Origin: Alviniconcha marisindica | Lineage: Eukaryota; Mollusca; Gastropoda; Provannidae | Length of the DNA stretch: 64,000 bases | Assembly (NCBI GenBank): GCA_018857735.1 | Contig: JABMCL010002954.1 | Location: 182,501-246,500 of the forward strand | Direction: 5' to 3' | Part shown: positions 34,505-46,604 of the stretch, piece by piece | Layout: each line of letters begins with the position of its first letter | Numbering within the stretch: the first letter of the stretch is position 1 | Translations under genes and position numbers: made by a program | The notes under the pieces: model-generated | Seen by the model: the letters and a program-made list of their open reading frames with translations, nothing else | Databases searched by the model: none | Told to the model about the DNA's origin: nothing

Positions 34505-34765
34505 TCAGCCAATAAGAATGTCACAGTTAACATTTCGCGGGAGGCACCCTAGAGAAAGAAAAAAAGAAGAAAAAATCGCTCTAGTACTTCAGCCAATCAG
34601 AGAAAGAAAGAAAAATCACTCTAGTACTTCAGCCAATCAGAGAAAGGAAAAGAAAAAAAATCACTCTAGTACTTTAGCCAATCAGAATGTCACGATTAAC
34701 ATTTCGCGTGGGAAGAGAAAAAAATCACCCTAGTACTTCAGCCAATCAGAATGTCACGATTAACA
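34505..34765. promoter_or_regulatory. Cluster of five CCAAT boxes in tandem repeats
   Basis: CAGCCAATAAG or CAGCCAATCAG occurs near 34506, 34591, 34633, 34677 and 34740, each in the context CTAGTACTTCAGCCAATCAG and mostly followed by AATGTCAC or AGAGAAAG. RRCCAATSR is the NF-Y binding consensus. Five sites in about 240 bp is far above chance, but they are part of a tandem repeat, so they may be neutral copies. No TATA box is visible. Confidence 0.5.
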
Positions 34766-35859
34766 TAAATCCCGAAGAGTGTCCGGCGGTACGTCTTCCT
34801 CACAAGCCAAAGCATAGCAACGGAGCGGAAAGACTGACCAGCAGCTTCCGAACAAAAACATTCTAACGAAAAAACGGCGCAAACGAGTTCACCAATGACA
34901 AAACCGATATCACCAGCAAGCAAATGAAGCAGAACAACATTCAGTCGCGCAGTTCATCACGGTCCAGTCAACACAGCACCAAATATCGAAAGCCTGTGAG
35001 GAAGAAAGCGGGGGCTTCCTTAAGAGCTCAGCCGCACGGAACCATCCTAAACATCGGGCCGTCTTTCCAGTCAGGCCCAAAGACTGGATCTCCTTGGAAG
35101 CAAACGGACGCACTGTCTGGGGACTGAGGTATGAGCCAGAAAGAGCCAGCGGCCGACCCACAGGTCGCGGGGGGACGGAGGGGGCATGGGTGAAGCACCG
35201 GCACGATTTGAAGTCTTGGGTGGGCTGATACAGTGATAGGCATCACTCATCTGCTCTCTCAAACCCAGTCAGCGCACACAGCTGCTACTCCTGCCTTCAG
35301 GAGGAATCCAGGCCCCGCGGTCTCTGCAGAACTTGGAGTTTTGACACTCATAAACATACTCAGACCAGGGAGGGGAAGGGGGGGGGGGGGGGTGGAGGCC
35401 GCCTGCATGCGACCCGTGGGGGCACAGAATAGCTGATTATTTCTAGAAATACAACGCTTTGAGAACTGCGAAGGACATATTGCTAGTACTTTTTTAACGT
35501 CCCACAGCCGCACAGGGTTACCGCAGGACAAAACAAATCACAGGTAGCTTCTTAGTTCTAGTCACAGTCCATGACGCCCTACTGTCCCTAGTGTGTCAGC
35601 CCGACATCTGAGCCCTGACGAGGAAGGGGACCAGGCGGTGATCTAAGACGGAGGCAGACTCCCACAGCCCCCCAGGCGGCAAGCGGCAGGTGTACACAAA
35701 GGCCTGTCCAGACCCGGGCTCCAGGGAGCGCGTGTTTGTGCAGGCACCCAATCACCACCCTGCACACCCCGCTCTGCAACCTTTAACTGCACCGCCTTTC
35801 TTTCTTCTCCTCTCCAGCCTGCCAAGAAACAGGCCTTAGAACTCGGGCACAACCGAAGT

Positions 35860-36310
35860 CCCAGCATCGGTAGCCTACACTCAGCCCCAAGTCTCAATCT
35901 CAGCCACAGTATTTTCAACGTTGAATTCCCAGCATCGGTAGCCTACACTCAGCCCCAAGTCCCAATCTCACCCACAGTATTTTCAACGCTGAAGTCCCGG
36001 CATCGGTAGCCTACACTCAGCCCCAAGTCCCAATCTCACCCACAGTGTTTTCATCGCTAAAGTCCCAGCATCAGTAGCCTACACTCAGCCCCAAGTCCCA
36101 ATCTCACCCACAGTATTTTCAGTCAGCCAGTTCCCAGGCTAAGACCCACAGTATTTTCAGTCAGCCAGTTCCCAGGCTAAGTCCCAGCAACAGTAGCCAA
36201 GTGTTTCAGTCAGCCAGTTCCCAGGCTAAGTCCCAGCAACAGTAGCCAAGTGTTTCAGTCAGCCAGTTCCCAGGCTAAGTCCCAGCAACAGTAGCCTACA
36301 TCCAGCCCCT
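35860..36310. repeat. Two adjoining tandem arrays (about 66 and 46 bp)
   Basis: Four units of CCCAGCATCGGTAGCCTACA plus CTCAGCCCCAAGTCCCAATC, then four units of TTTCAGTCAGCCAGTTCCCA plus GGCTAAGTCCCAGCAAC. The second array reuses the AGTCCCAGCA(A/T)C of the first. Confidence 0.9.
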
Positions 36311-37169
36311 AGTCGAGGAGGCATCACACCTGAAACAGCTCGTCGATCGCAACCACACTGTGCAGCTAGGTGCACACTGTTCAAGCGAGGCCACGTTCCC
36401 CGCTGAAGGCTAGGCCGGAAATCTATGCTTGGGGTGCAGCGAGGCGTCTAAGATCCAGTCTCTGGTGATTAACAGCCAAGTGTTTGTAAGGCCGTATCAA
36501 CAGCCTGGGTCATAATTATTTGCCTCGATCGCCATTCCACCGCATCGCCGGCTCAACCACCCGTGACCCTCCATCCCAACCCTGTCAAAGAGCACAGCCC
36601 GTTCCAGACCACTGACCCAGCAACGCGCGAAGTGCTCAGCAATCTGCAAAGCACTAGCCGTCGGCACGACCGGCAAAAACCACAAGGTAAACAGCTCAAA
36701 CGAGTCGCAACAGCCCACAGTCAGTCACTCGTAACGGTAAACTTCCATCGGCAGTCCCTCCTTGACTCGCTAAACACTTCCTTCAAGCGGCCAAGTGGTG
36801 GTGGTCAGGCTGGGCTACTCCAGTGACCACCCCGGGCCACGGGGGCTGACCCAGCGCCTCGAGTGTCCCCGTGATAAAGAGAGGCCGGTTGTAAAAACAC
36901 GTGGACCGCAGCGGTCGGGGACAGAGCTTAGGAGCCGCGTGAAGGAGGAAGCGGGGCCCGTTCCTCTCGGTTGAGTACGTAAAGCAACACTCAAGTGGTC
37001 GAGGGGCACGTGCAGGTGCCAAGCCCGTTTTAAATTATCGACGGACGGTTCTGGCTGGAACTCTACGGACCCCTGAGAGTGTGACAGGGATAGATGCAGT
37101 GCCCCCCCCCTTTTAATTTTTTTTTTAAAGGTCACTGCTATGTCCCCCCCCCCCCTCCCCCGTTGTCAT

Positions 37170-37570
37170 GCCACACAACGAACCACTGAGTATTAATAAG
37201 CATGACAGAGTCAGGTGCAGAAGCCAGATTTTCCAGTCACAGTGCTGTCTCACTGCCAACTACCCACCTGCTCCAGCAGCTACCCTCTCAAGGCCACGGC
37301 CCATATCGGTCAAGTCTCTCTGTGAACCAGCCAGCATGACGGCGACAGGTGCGTTATTTTGATATTCTGGTCACGATGCTGCCTCACCGCGGCCTCTTCC
37401 ACCTGCTCCAGCAACTACCGCCACAAAGCCGTGGTCCATCTCTGTGCCATACTGCCAGCTTGTCTGTGAACCAGCCAGCCAAACTCCAAGCACTGGTTTA
37501 CGACATCCTTCCTTGAAGGTGTCGGAAAGCGGTGCTCGGAGTGTGCCAGCCAGCATGACAGGGACAGGTG
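37170..37570. repeat. Large tandem unit with CTGTGAACCAGCCAGCATGAC, parent of the 63-bp array
   Basis: Two or three diverged units each contain CACAAAGCCGTGGTCCATCT-like sequence, TCTGTGAACCAGCCAGC and GATATTCTGGTCACG. A last partial unit (CACAAGGCCATGGTCCGTCT) lies at 39143, on the far side of the 63-bp array, so the array expanded inside one of these units. Confidence 0.75.
37480..37545 (+). mobile_element. R1 copy 5: 66-bp element reduced to its terminal repeats
   Basis: CAAACTCCAAGCACTGG to CATCCTTCCTT is joined directly to GAAGGTGTCGGAAAGC to CTCGGAGTGTG. The flanks 37471-37479 and 37546-37554 are both CCAGCCAGC, a 9-bp target duplication. The empty site AACCAGCCAGCATGAC survives at 37325-37340 in the sister repeat unit, which fixes both ends of the element to the base. 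Confidence 0.93.
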
Positions 37571-39125
37571 AGTTATTCCGATATTATATTCTGGTCACGG
37601 TACTGTCTCACAGCCCCCCCCCCGTGTTATTCCCATATTGTGGTCACGGTATTATGCCGACGTTCTGGTCACGGTACTGTCTCACTGTGTTATTCCCATA
37701 TTCTGGTCACGGTATTATGCCGACATTCTGGTCACGGTACTGTCTCACTGTGTTATTCCCATATTCTCGTCACGGTATTATGCCGACATTCTGGTCACGG
37801 TACTGTCTCACTGTGTTATTCCCATATTGTGGTCACGGGATTATGCCGACATTCTGGTCACGGTACTGTCTCACTGCGTTATTCCCATATTCTGGTCACG
37901 GTATTATGCCGACGTTCTGGTCACGGTACTGTCTCACTGCGTTATTCCCATATTCTGGTCACGGTATTATGCCGACATTTTGGTCACGGTACTGTCTCAC
38001 TGTGTTATTCCCATATTCTCGTCACGGTATTATGCCGACATTCTGGTCACGGTACTGTCTCACTGTGTTATTCCCATATTCTGGTCACGGGATTATGCCG
38101 ACATTCTGGTCACGGTACTGTCTCACTGTGTTATTTCCATATTCTGGTCACGGGATTATGCCGACATTCTGGTCACGGTACTGTCTCACTGTGTTATTTC
38201 CATATTCTGGTCACGGGATTATGCCGACATTCTGGTCACGGTACTGTCTCACTGCGTTATTCCCATATCCTGGTCACGGTATTATGCCGACATTCTGGTC
38301 ACGGTACTGTCTCACTGCGTTATTCCCATATTCTCGTCACGGTATTATGCTGACATTCTGGTCACGGTACTGTCTCACTGTGTTATTCCCATATTCTCGT
38401 CACGGTATTATGCCGACATTCTGGTCACGGTACTGTCTCACTGTGTTATTCCCATATTCTCGTCACGGGATTATGCCGACATTCTGGTCACGGCACTGTC
38501 TCACTGTGTTATTCCCATATTGTCTTCACGGTATTATGCCGACATTCTGGTCACGGTACTGTCTCACTGTGTTATTCCCATATTCTGGTCACGGTATTAT
38601 GCCGACATTCTGGTCACGGTACTGTCTCACTGTGTTATTCCCATATTCTGGTCACGGTATTATGCCGACATTCTGGTCACGGTACTGTCTCACTGTGTTA
38701 TTCCCATATTCTGGTCACGGTATTATGCCGACATTCTGGTCACGGTACTGTCTCACTGTGTTATTCCCATATTCTGGTCACGGTATTATGCCGACATTCT
38801 GGTCACGGTACTGTCTCACTGTGTTATTCCCATATTCTGGTCACGGTATTATGCCGACATTCTGGTCACGGTACTGTCTCACTGTGTTATTCCCATATTC
38901 TGGTCACGGTATTATGCCGACATTCTGGTCACGGTACTGTCTCACTGTGTTATTCCCATATTCTGGTCACGGTATTATGCCGACATTCTGGTCACGGTAC
39001 TGTCTCACTGTGTTATTCCCATATTGTGGTCACGGTATTATGCCGACATTCTGGTCACGGTACTGTCTCACTGCGTTATTCCCATATTGTGGTCACGGTA
39101 TTATGCCGATATTCTGGTCATGGTA
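37570..39125. repeat. 63-bp tandem array, about 24 copies
   Basis: Unit GTTATTCCCATATTCTGGTC, ACGGTATTATGCCGAC, ATTCTGGTCACGGTACTG, TCTCACTGT. Within each unit ATTCTGGTCACGGTA is itself present twice. Because 63 is 3 x 21, two frames stay open for 516 and 653 codons. Synonymous and non-synonymous differences look equally tolerated, and the frame runs through unrelated flanks, so coding is not supported. Confidence 0.95.
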
Positions 39126-39356
39126 CCCCCCCCCCTCCTTTCACAAGGCCATGGTCCGTCTCGGTGCGCTACTGTCAAGTCTCTGTGAAGGAGCGAGCAG
39201 GTACGAGAGGCAACTAAGGATCACGTGCTGTACCCGATTTCCCGCCGGTCACGGAGCTACCCCATCCTCTGTAACGTGCTCAACAGCCTTCGGTGCGTGC
39301 TGTGCACACGAAAGGCCAAACGGCCGAGCCTGCACAAGTGTTGAGTCGGGAGAAAC

Positions 39357-39511
39357 GATAAAAAACAGCCCGTCCCCCTGTCTCGGCCGGAAATCGAAGA
39401 AATAAAAAACAGCCCGTCCCCCTGTCTCGACCGGAAGTCGAACCTACGGCAGCTGCTTCCACTGGATCACCAGCGCAGTGCGCTAATTTAACCACTAAGC
39501 TACGCACCGCC
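39357..39511 (-). mobile_element. tRNA-derived SINE, inverted, with duplicated body
   Basis: On the minus strand GCGGTGCGTAGCTTAGTGG includes a box A (TAGCTTAGTGGTTAA), and a perfect-spaced box B (GGTTCGACTTCC) lies about 50 bp on. The body segment AAAAAACAGCCCGTCCCCCT is present twice (39361 and 39406). This head differs from R4, so it is a second tRNA-SINE family. Confidence 0.75.
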
Positions 39512-39604
39512 AATCACACTGCAAACACCGCAGTTGACTTCCTGGCTAGCTGAAGGATGAAGACAGTGTGTACGTGCGAGTGCTGCATCTTGTCCGGGTA
39601 TCCA

Positions 39605-39940
39605 CTGAGGCAACTACCACCCTCAGACGATTCCGACATCTGAGGACACTAATTAAGCCCGACATCATCACCTCACAGACGTCACGACCAGAAGGCAGCA
39701 GAAGGTACAGACGCGTTCTCGTGACGTTTCGCACTTTCAACTCGCTCATCACTTCCTTGGACACACGTTGAAAGTCGCCGAGACTTCCAAGCACAGTACA
39801 CACGGGGATCCGCAATCAGAGCTCAGGAGCTGTGTGAACAGGGAGGTGGGCCCGGGCTCTCATGCCCTGTCCCATTCTTCCCCCGTCCCCAAGAAGCCAT
39901 AATCAAGGTTTCTGTGGATGTAAAGCACCATGACAGAAGG
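39605..39940 (-). mobile_element. R2 repeat fragments, inverted
   Basis: TCCGACATCTGAGGACACTA at 39629 matches the inverted R2 start, and CTCAGGAGCTGTGTGAACAG to GGTTTCTGTGGATGTAAAGC at 39820-39925 the inverted R2 second half. The two may belong to one disrupted copy. Confidence 0.65.
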
Positions 39941-40011
39941 AAGAAAGAAGGATCCGCAACACTAGTTCATACACAGCCGTCGGGTACCTAACAACACGTT
40001 CAGGTATCGTG

Positions 40012-40171
40012 GATATATATATATATATATATCCACGCCCACTGTCACCGCGGACACTCCATCACTGACGCGACCGCTGTGGAACAATAACGGACACTCC
40101 ATCACTGCCACGGCTACACCGTGGAAACGAGAAACGATGAATCCCATCAGCGAACAAACAACTCGTTCATT

Positions 40172-40235
<64 letters not shown>
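40012..40235. repeat. (AT)n and (CT)n microsatellites
   Basis: AT at 40013-40032, with a GTGGATATAT-ATATATCCAC palindrome around it, and CT at 40175-40234. Between them CGGACACTCCATCACTG occurs twice. Confidence 0.9.
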
Positions 40236-40236
<1 letters not shown>

Positions 40237-40639
40237 TACAAACCAGCTACAATTAATAACACACGCAACACCAAAAATCGAAGACGCCTAATGATGCTGT
40301 GTGTCAAACTTCGACGAAACACCTCGGTGTTCTTTATCGACCACACTGAGGCAGACAAGCCCTGCACACGTGCCCATAAAACCACATGTTTCCTTCTCCA
40401 GCACGCGCTCTACGTGGACGGAGACGAGGCAGACACAGAGCCAACTACGCCCATGGAGGCCTGGCTCTTAAATGAAAGAAGAAGATGTATATAATCCAAA
40501 CGGCCGAAGCGGAGTGGCACAGCGTCCTGCGTCGCACATGGCTTGATATTCGTACGTGAATGGCCATCACACCATCATTTACACGTGACCGACGTTCCCC
40601 GCGCCGACTGTGAACAGTCAGTCTCCTGGCGATGTGTAC

Positions 40640-40775
40640 TGGGGGTTCAAGTTCGTCCGCTCTCCTCGGAGCCCAGGAGGTGTGTGACTGTCGAGGTGGC
40701 CGTCCTGGGCTCCCGTCCCTAATAAACCTACGGTTTCTGTGGACGTCGAGCGACACTTCAACATCAACCCCTCTC
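40640..40775 (-). mobile_element. R2 repeat fragment, inverted
   Basis: GGTGTGTGACTGTCGAGGTGG to GGTTTCTGTGGACGTCGAGC corresponds to the inverted second half of R2. Confidence 0.7.
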
Positions 40776-41614
40776 CTGCACCCGATCCGTACAACAGTCC
40801 GCTGACGGCGCTGTGTTGGACCGGGTGGGTCGACAGAAGCTCGAGCGGGGGCTAGTCTGGGCGCCAACAGAAGGATCGAGCAATCTTTCTCTTCTTTTTT
40901 TCTCTCCCTCCCCCATCTCTCTCTTTTTTCCTCTTTTTTTTTCCTTACACCTCACGTTCCGCCGACGCCGAGATCAGTCAAGCCTGACCCGTCTATTGGG
41001 GCCACTACCACCGATAGGTGTCGCGCGGTCGAGCGAACCCGCATGCGTATTCCGAGTGCGCCAGGACTACATGTAGGGGCACACTGTCCACTGTCCCTGC
41101 CGCCACCAACAACGTGGGGTACAGGCATGGACGGAGTCAACGGCAGGACTGACTGGAATGCCCCTCCCCCCACTCGCTTTCGATGTGATGTACCGCTCGG
41201 CCCAGTTCTTCCCACCACCCTTTCTTCACCCCAAATATTCTCAGCTGCGTAAAGATAAGCGTAGGGTTTCTGGCAGGACGCGCTATCTCCGCGATTAGCT
41301 CTGCGGTCTTCGACTTCACCAACCATCTTCCCCAAGAGTCTGTGAGACCAGTCTTCACCCACCGGCGCCTCGAGTCCGTGTTATTATCGCCCAGACACCC
41401 CCCGAAACCACCCTTCTCACCTTCTGCAACAAGCAAGACGGGCCAAGCGGGCCCTCCCCTCCCCTCTCGCCCTCACAGAGCTATACCTGTGAGGTTCCAC
41501 TCCTCTGCAGTGACAGACGACTTGAAGTTACACAAGGCTTCTGCCTCGGCCCCACAGCTCGGTGGAAAGTGACCCAGTCTGGCCCATGAAGACCAGAGGA
41601 TGCTGGCGGAAGAG

Positions 41615-41769
41615 AAGGGTGTGTGTGTGAGAGAGCGAGGGAGAGAGACAGACAGACAGGCAGAGAGGTGTGAGTGTGTGTGTGGAGAGAGAAGACAGAG
41701 AGGTAGTGTGGAGAGAGAGAGAGAGAAGAGCAGAGAGAGAGATGAGAGAGAGAGAGAGAGAGAATGAGA

Positions 41770-41819
<50 letters not shown>

Positions 41820-42099
41820 AGGGAACGAGAGAGAGACATAGGTGTGTGGTGTGTGTGTGAAGAGAGAAGAGAGAGAGAGAGGGGTGTGTGGGTGAGAGAG
41901 AGAGGAGAGAGAGAGGAAGTGAGTGTGGTGTGTGGTAGTGAGAGAGAGGTGGTGTGGTGTGTGTGTGTGTGTGGTGTGTGTGTGTGTGTGTGTGTGTGAG
42001 AAAGACTGAGGTGTGCGTGATGGTGTGTGTGTGGTGTGTGTGTGGTGAGAGAGAGAGAGAGAGGGTGTGTGTGTGTGTGTGTGTGTGTGAAAGACTGAG

Positions 42100-42130
<31 letters not shown>

Positions 42131-42178
42131 CGGGAAGTGTATGTGAGTATGGGTGGTGGGTATGTGAGAGAGAGAGAG

Positions 42179-42214
<36 letters not shown>

Positions 42215-42295
42215 CAGAGAGAGAGGTGTGGGTGGTGGTGTGTGTGTGTGATAGAGAGGTGTGGGTGGTGTCTTTGTGTGTAAGAGAGAGGGAGG
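41615..42295. repeat. Long compound GT/GA microsatellite region
   Basis: About 680 bp of alternating (GT)n and (GA)n blocks, with higher-order units such as GAAAGACTGAGGTGTG. All plus-strand purine/GT; minus-strand frames of 276-281 codons (Ser/Leu/His/Thr) are artefacts. Confidence 0.93.
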
Positions 42296-42583
42296 GGAGG
42301 GCCGTGGAGGGGTGGCGAAGGTACACAAGGAACAGACAGAGAGGGCAGAAGAGTTCACATACTCCTTTCTTTTGTCTTTTTTACGGCCTGTGAGCAGGTA
42401 AAGTTCAGTGCAGTGTGAAGCGAGGTGGCTGGAGGGGTGTCAGCGTTGTCGCCGTCCACCTGGTCAAGGCCAGTCAAGCGACACAACTCCACAATAACAC
42501 CGGGAGCTGCACAGTTCAGCAAGCGAGTCAGCTAGTGTCCAACCGGGCAAGGCAAACCTCAAACACCTGCCGGCTGCCAACAG

Positions 42584-42585
<2 letters not shown>

Positions 42586-42662
<77 letters not shown>

Positions 42663-42690
42663 TCGAACACTTTATTTTACAAGAGAGAGA
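42586..42690. repeat. Poly(G) of about 35 followed by (GA)n
   Basis: G run at about 42586-42620, GA block to 42660. A poly(A) of 24 lies at 42915-42938. From 42960 to 44240 I see no gene beyond the possible 3' untranslated region of the next entry. Confidence 0.9.
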
Positions 42691-44323
42691 GAGACGGATG
42701 AACTCCAACACTGTTTTCCGATCACTGACACAGCAGGGACAGGTGGAAGACGGCAGTAAAAACTGGGGAGAGAGGATGGATGACAAAAGGGATGGTCAGT
42801 TGGTCAATATATTAATTTGGGTCACTCAAACGTCCTCTCCCGGTCCTGCTGGTTTGGTCAACAGTGGACGATATCCCAGCTCAAAGCAGGCTGATCAAAA
42901 CACACACACTGTTAAAAAAAAAAAAAAAAAAAAAAAAAGGATTTTAATTTGGATGACACAAAATGCAAATTGTTGGCACAAGCACCTTTTCTAAGTGACG
43001 GGCACAGGAAGATAATAGGCAAAAAGGCTAGCAAATTTTTGGCACAAGCGAGATAATAGGCTTTTTTCTTTTTAATTGGCAAGAAATTTTGACAACTTAG
43101 CTTGCAGCTGTTGGATAACTTAGTTAAGAAGAACTAACTGATCTAGACTGAAGCGAAGGGGAAGGGGAGTCTGTTATGAGGCAAAGAAACACCAAGCTAG
43201 GGAGCTGTGAAAAAGAGGTAAGGCTGGACAGTGACACGACAAATGATGGGGACAGATGGATCACCCCACTGAGGGGCGTGACAGACCCTGTCAGGGTCAA
43301 GTGGGTGGACAGACATTTTTGTTTGTTCTTTTAGTGGTCGGTGCTCAAATCTGGCTGGTTTGTGGCATGGTAAAAGAGCGCTTTCAGACCAGTAGCTGTT
43401 GATTTGTCCAGTAGACTGGACTTAAAGATCAGTTCTTGTCAGGCTCCATTATAAAATTGCCACACTAACTTTCAGGCATTTTCAGAAATCTCTCTCTCCG
43501 TTAGTCCATACCTTTCAGAACTACTCCACATCTACCAAAATCCCCTCAAACTCTTCAGTCCAGGAATGAGAAACTGTCCAAACTTCCCGAAACTAAAACT
43601 TAAATCTGCTGGAAATAGTTCTTTCCACTTTTAAGAAGCTCAAATCAAAAACTCTCTTTCTACAACTGTCTGCAACTCTCCTCTTTCAAGAAAAATCTAA
43701 AAACATACATGTCTCTCTAAAAAACATCTCTCTTGGTTTATAAAGCACCTTCTCTGCATAGTTTGACTATTGAGTGGATGTGGTGTGTGTGTGTATGTGT
43801 GCGCGCACTTGTAGACTAGTTGTCAATTTGTCCCCAAGCCTTACTGGTAGTAGTGTGGTAGACAGGATTTGCAGATTCCTTGTTAATTTGTCACCAGTGT
43901 GTGGTACTACCAGTAGCACTTGCACTGGCTGCAGACTAGCTGACAATTTGTCTCAGTCTAGTTGGCATGGTGCTAGACTGCACTCCCTTCCGGCCCAGAC
44001 AGGCCCAGTCTTTCCTAGCACACAAACACCACACAGTTGCTGGAAAAAAAAACTATCTGCATCACAGCTTTCCAACCAAAGCCAAACACCTGCCTTTAAC
44101 CTTCAACTTCAGTTAGGCCACAAGAGTACTTCAAGACAATGGTCTCAGTGCTCTGAGCAAGCAGCCAGGAAATGTTCCACAGTGAGCGCTAAAGCCTTTC
44201 TCATTTTTACAGCACTAAAACACAACTAACAGGGACCTTCAACTAACTTACGGTGAACTCGCCACAGCCTTGTTGGGTCATTACAGGAAACATTTGCTGT
44301 CAGCGGCAAGTCCCTGGCACAGT

Positions 44324-44517
44324 TCATAAGCCTGAGTGGAAGCAGCAGTCCTCTTTTCCTGCACTATGGCTAATAATTATGCAGTCTTCAGTCTCTGCAG
44401 TAAAGACCCACTGCTTCAGACAATCACGGAGTGGCTCAGAGGAGTTCTCACATTCTTCAGCAAGTGTTTCCAGCATGGGGTCCACAGTCTGATCATGGTT
44501 CAGCTTGGGTTCCACCT
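44324..44517 (-). CDS. Unknown gene, candidate terminal coding exon
   Basis: The minus-strand acceptor GCTCTGTATGCCTTCTAG has a good pyrimidine tract. The only open frame reads EVEPKLNHDQTVDPMLETLA and on through an acidic, Leu-rich helix-like stretch to a TGA at 44326, 63 codons plus the split codon; the other two frames stop within 30 bp. Entry phase 1 fits the donor at 54832, where the split codon becomes Glu. I do not recognise the protein. A cryptic donor (GTGAGA) inside could shorten it. Composition is protein-like, but two exons are thin evidence. Confidence 0.4.
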
Positions 44518-44764
44518 CTAGAAGGCATACAGAGCACAAAGTCAGCTGGTCCCAGAACAAAGATCAAAACCATGATGCACTGTTGTGTGTTTATGGCTGT
44601 GCATATATATATAATATAAAAGGTGCCTTAATGCATTAGGACACTGAAAATAGCAGAAGTTCCCCCAGCTATCTTGTATTAAAAAAAAAAGTGAATGTAA
44701 AAAAGAAGAAGAAACTAATACAGTAATAGCAATACTATATAACATACTCTGCTGCATCACTGCA

Positions 44765-44835
44765 TCGCCCTGATTAGGCTGATATAACCGTAATGGCTCA
44801 CTGGGCGTAAAACACGAAGTTACTTACTTACTGCA
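44765..44835 (-). mobile_element. R3 repeat, inverted
   Basis: CCTGATTAGGCTGATATAACC and TGGCTCACTGGGCGTAAAAC are the reverse complement of the R3 core. Confidence 0.65.
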
Positions 44836-45267
44836 TCAACACACGTATACTAGTGACAGTCACCCCAGCAGTCTTGGTGAAACAGAACACTCTACGTGGG
44901 CAATGAAAAAAGGCTGAATGCACTGGTAAGGCCTGGCCAGTGCTGCTCTAGAAGATGCTCTACTTCTTGCAGGTAGGCTAGGTGGCCCAAATATACCAGA
45001 AAGGCTTAAAAAAAAAAAAAGTGTAAACAATCACCTTTCCCCCACAGGCAATTAATAGTGTAAACAAATAAACAACTTGGCATAGCTTCAGTGGAAGCAA
45101 CCACACCCTCTCCCACGCCCTCCCCCCAAAACAAAAAGGAGGAGAAGAGTGAGATTCCTGCCAACTCCAAGCATCATGCTCTGTTAACTCCCATATTTAG
45201 TGACTGCTTAGCCATGCATGAAATTGGGGTGTACACTATTATTATTCTTTGCATGCTGTGAATGTGG

Positions 45268-45269
45268 GT

Positions 45270-45301
<32 letters not shown>
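45268..45301. repeat. (TA)n microsatellite
   Basis: About 16 TA units. A (GT)n of 20 bp lies at 45478-45498. Confidence 0.93.
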
Positions 45302-45303
<2 letters not shown>

Positions 45304-46189
45304 AGCTGTGTGTTGTTTACTTTGCTTGCCGTTTCTGGGAAATCTTCCAGCAAATCGTAATTCATAGTTTTTATAACGCTACTTTTTGCAAACAGTAGTA
45401 TTTGTTGTTGCTTACACTTACAGTGTTTGACATATATCACCAGTGGCTGCATTTGTTCCAATACAGTTCATTTGAAGTGTGTGTGTGTGTGTGTGTGTGA
45501 TGGGTTGCCTACAGTGCCTAGATTCCTACCAGGCTTGCTCAGAACAAGGGAAGTAACAACATCAAACAACTTGGACTTTTCACAGTTATCTACCTTAGCT
45601 CCAAGACTACTGCAGGCACAGAACATTTCACACTTCACAGTCTATAAATTTTACACTAGCTACATCACCACTGTGCAGGTTTCAGAGAGCTTTAATTTTG
45701 GTGAACACAGTTGCAACATAGCAAATTTAAACAATGAGGGTCTCTGTTCCTTAGAAGTATCGCCACAGGTAAAAGCTGCAGTGACTCTACCAATATTTAG
45801 CCATTTGGTTTTCCAAATCAAAGCAGAAATAAAAGAACCAACACTCAAAACAAATTTGTTTTAAAATAATGAGTCTGTTTGGGCATTTGTTAAAGTTATT
45901 CAAAACCACCAGAAAACAAGACATGCGTTCATTGCAGTCTCCTAATAATATACACACAACACAAGACATATGTTCATTGCTGTCTCCTACTAATATAGAC
46001 ACCATGACACAATCAGAATTATACGCCAGTCAAATTCTTTGGCAATCCACTGGACAAGTCACAATTTAAGTACAACATAATTTACAACTGTGTCATTTCT
46101 CGAAGTAAGGCCTTTTTCTTGTCATTTGCTGATGTGTGCACTACCATGCTGACTGTAACTGACTGAGTTCAGGATTCATGTTAACTAGT

Positions 46190-46337
46190 ATTGGTAATTT
46201 ATCGGTTAAGATCTGCGAGAGAAAAAAACATAATTAGTCAGACATGCCTGCTGCTATTTCGTTTGGCTGGTTCTCTTTTTGTTTGCTTAAAGTGGAGAGA
46301 GAGAGAGAGAGAGAGGCACGGGTGGTGGTGTGTGTGT

Positions 46338-46370
<33 letters not shown>

Positions 46371-46480
46371 AGCAGGGTGGCTGCCAATTGAGCTCTAGCA
46401 GCAGTATTGATGGCCATGTATCTGACTGGTTACAGTGATTGATTGCTTTCCATGAACCACTTTCACCACCTTAAAGATGT
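46190..46480 (+). mobile_element. R5 repeat copy A
   Basis: Order: CGGTTAAGATCTGCGAGAGA, AGTCAGACATGCCTGCTG, GA and GT microsatellite core, GAGCTCTAGCAGCAGTATTG, then CATGAACCACTTTCACCACC. Shared with copies B, C and D; the GT core differs in length between copies. Confidence 0.75.
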
Positions 46481-46604
46481 CGCACCGGTTTCAAAAAAGT
46501 CCAGCATGATCACTGGAGTTTAGTGGTACTGTACAAAGCAAGTCGCTCCACATTCACTCGCTCAACCAGTCATCGCATTAGACAGTTTTAGTTTCATACT
46601 TGTG

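Noticed and set aside
37444..39405. 653-codon plus-strand open frame with 21-residue repeats
   Set aside because: It is the 63-bp array read in one frame; a second frame is open for 516 codons over the same DNA, and the frame continues through unrelated flanks.
41481..42358. Ser/Leu/His/Thr-rich minus-strand frames of about 280 codons
   Set aside because: They are translations of compound GT/GA microsatellites.
45415..45461. Minus-strand exon ending at a GTAAGT donor near 45413
   Set aside because: The donor is good, but joining to the exon at 44517 creates an immediate stop (T plus AG), and there is no acceptor upstream, only a CA repeat.
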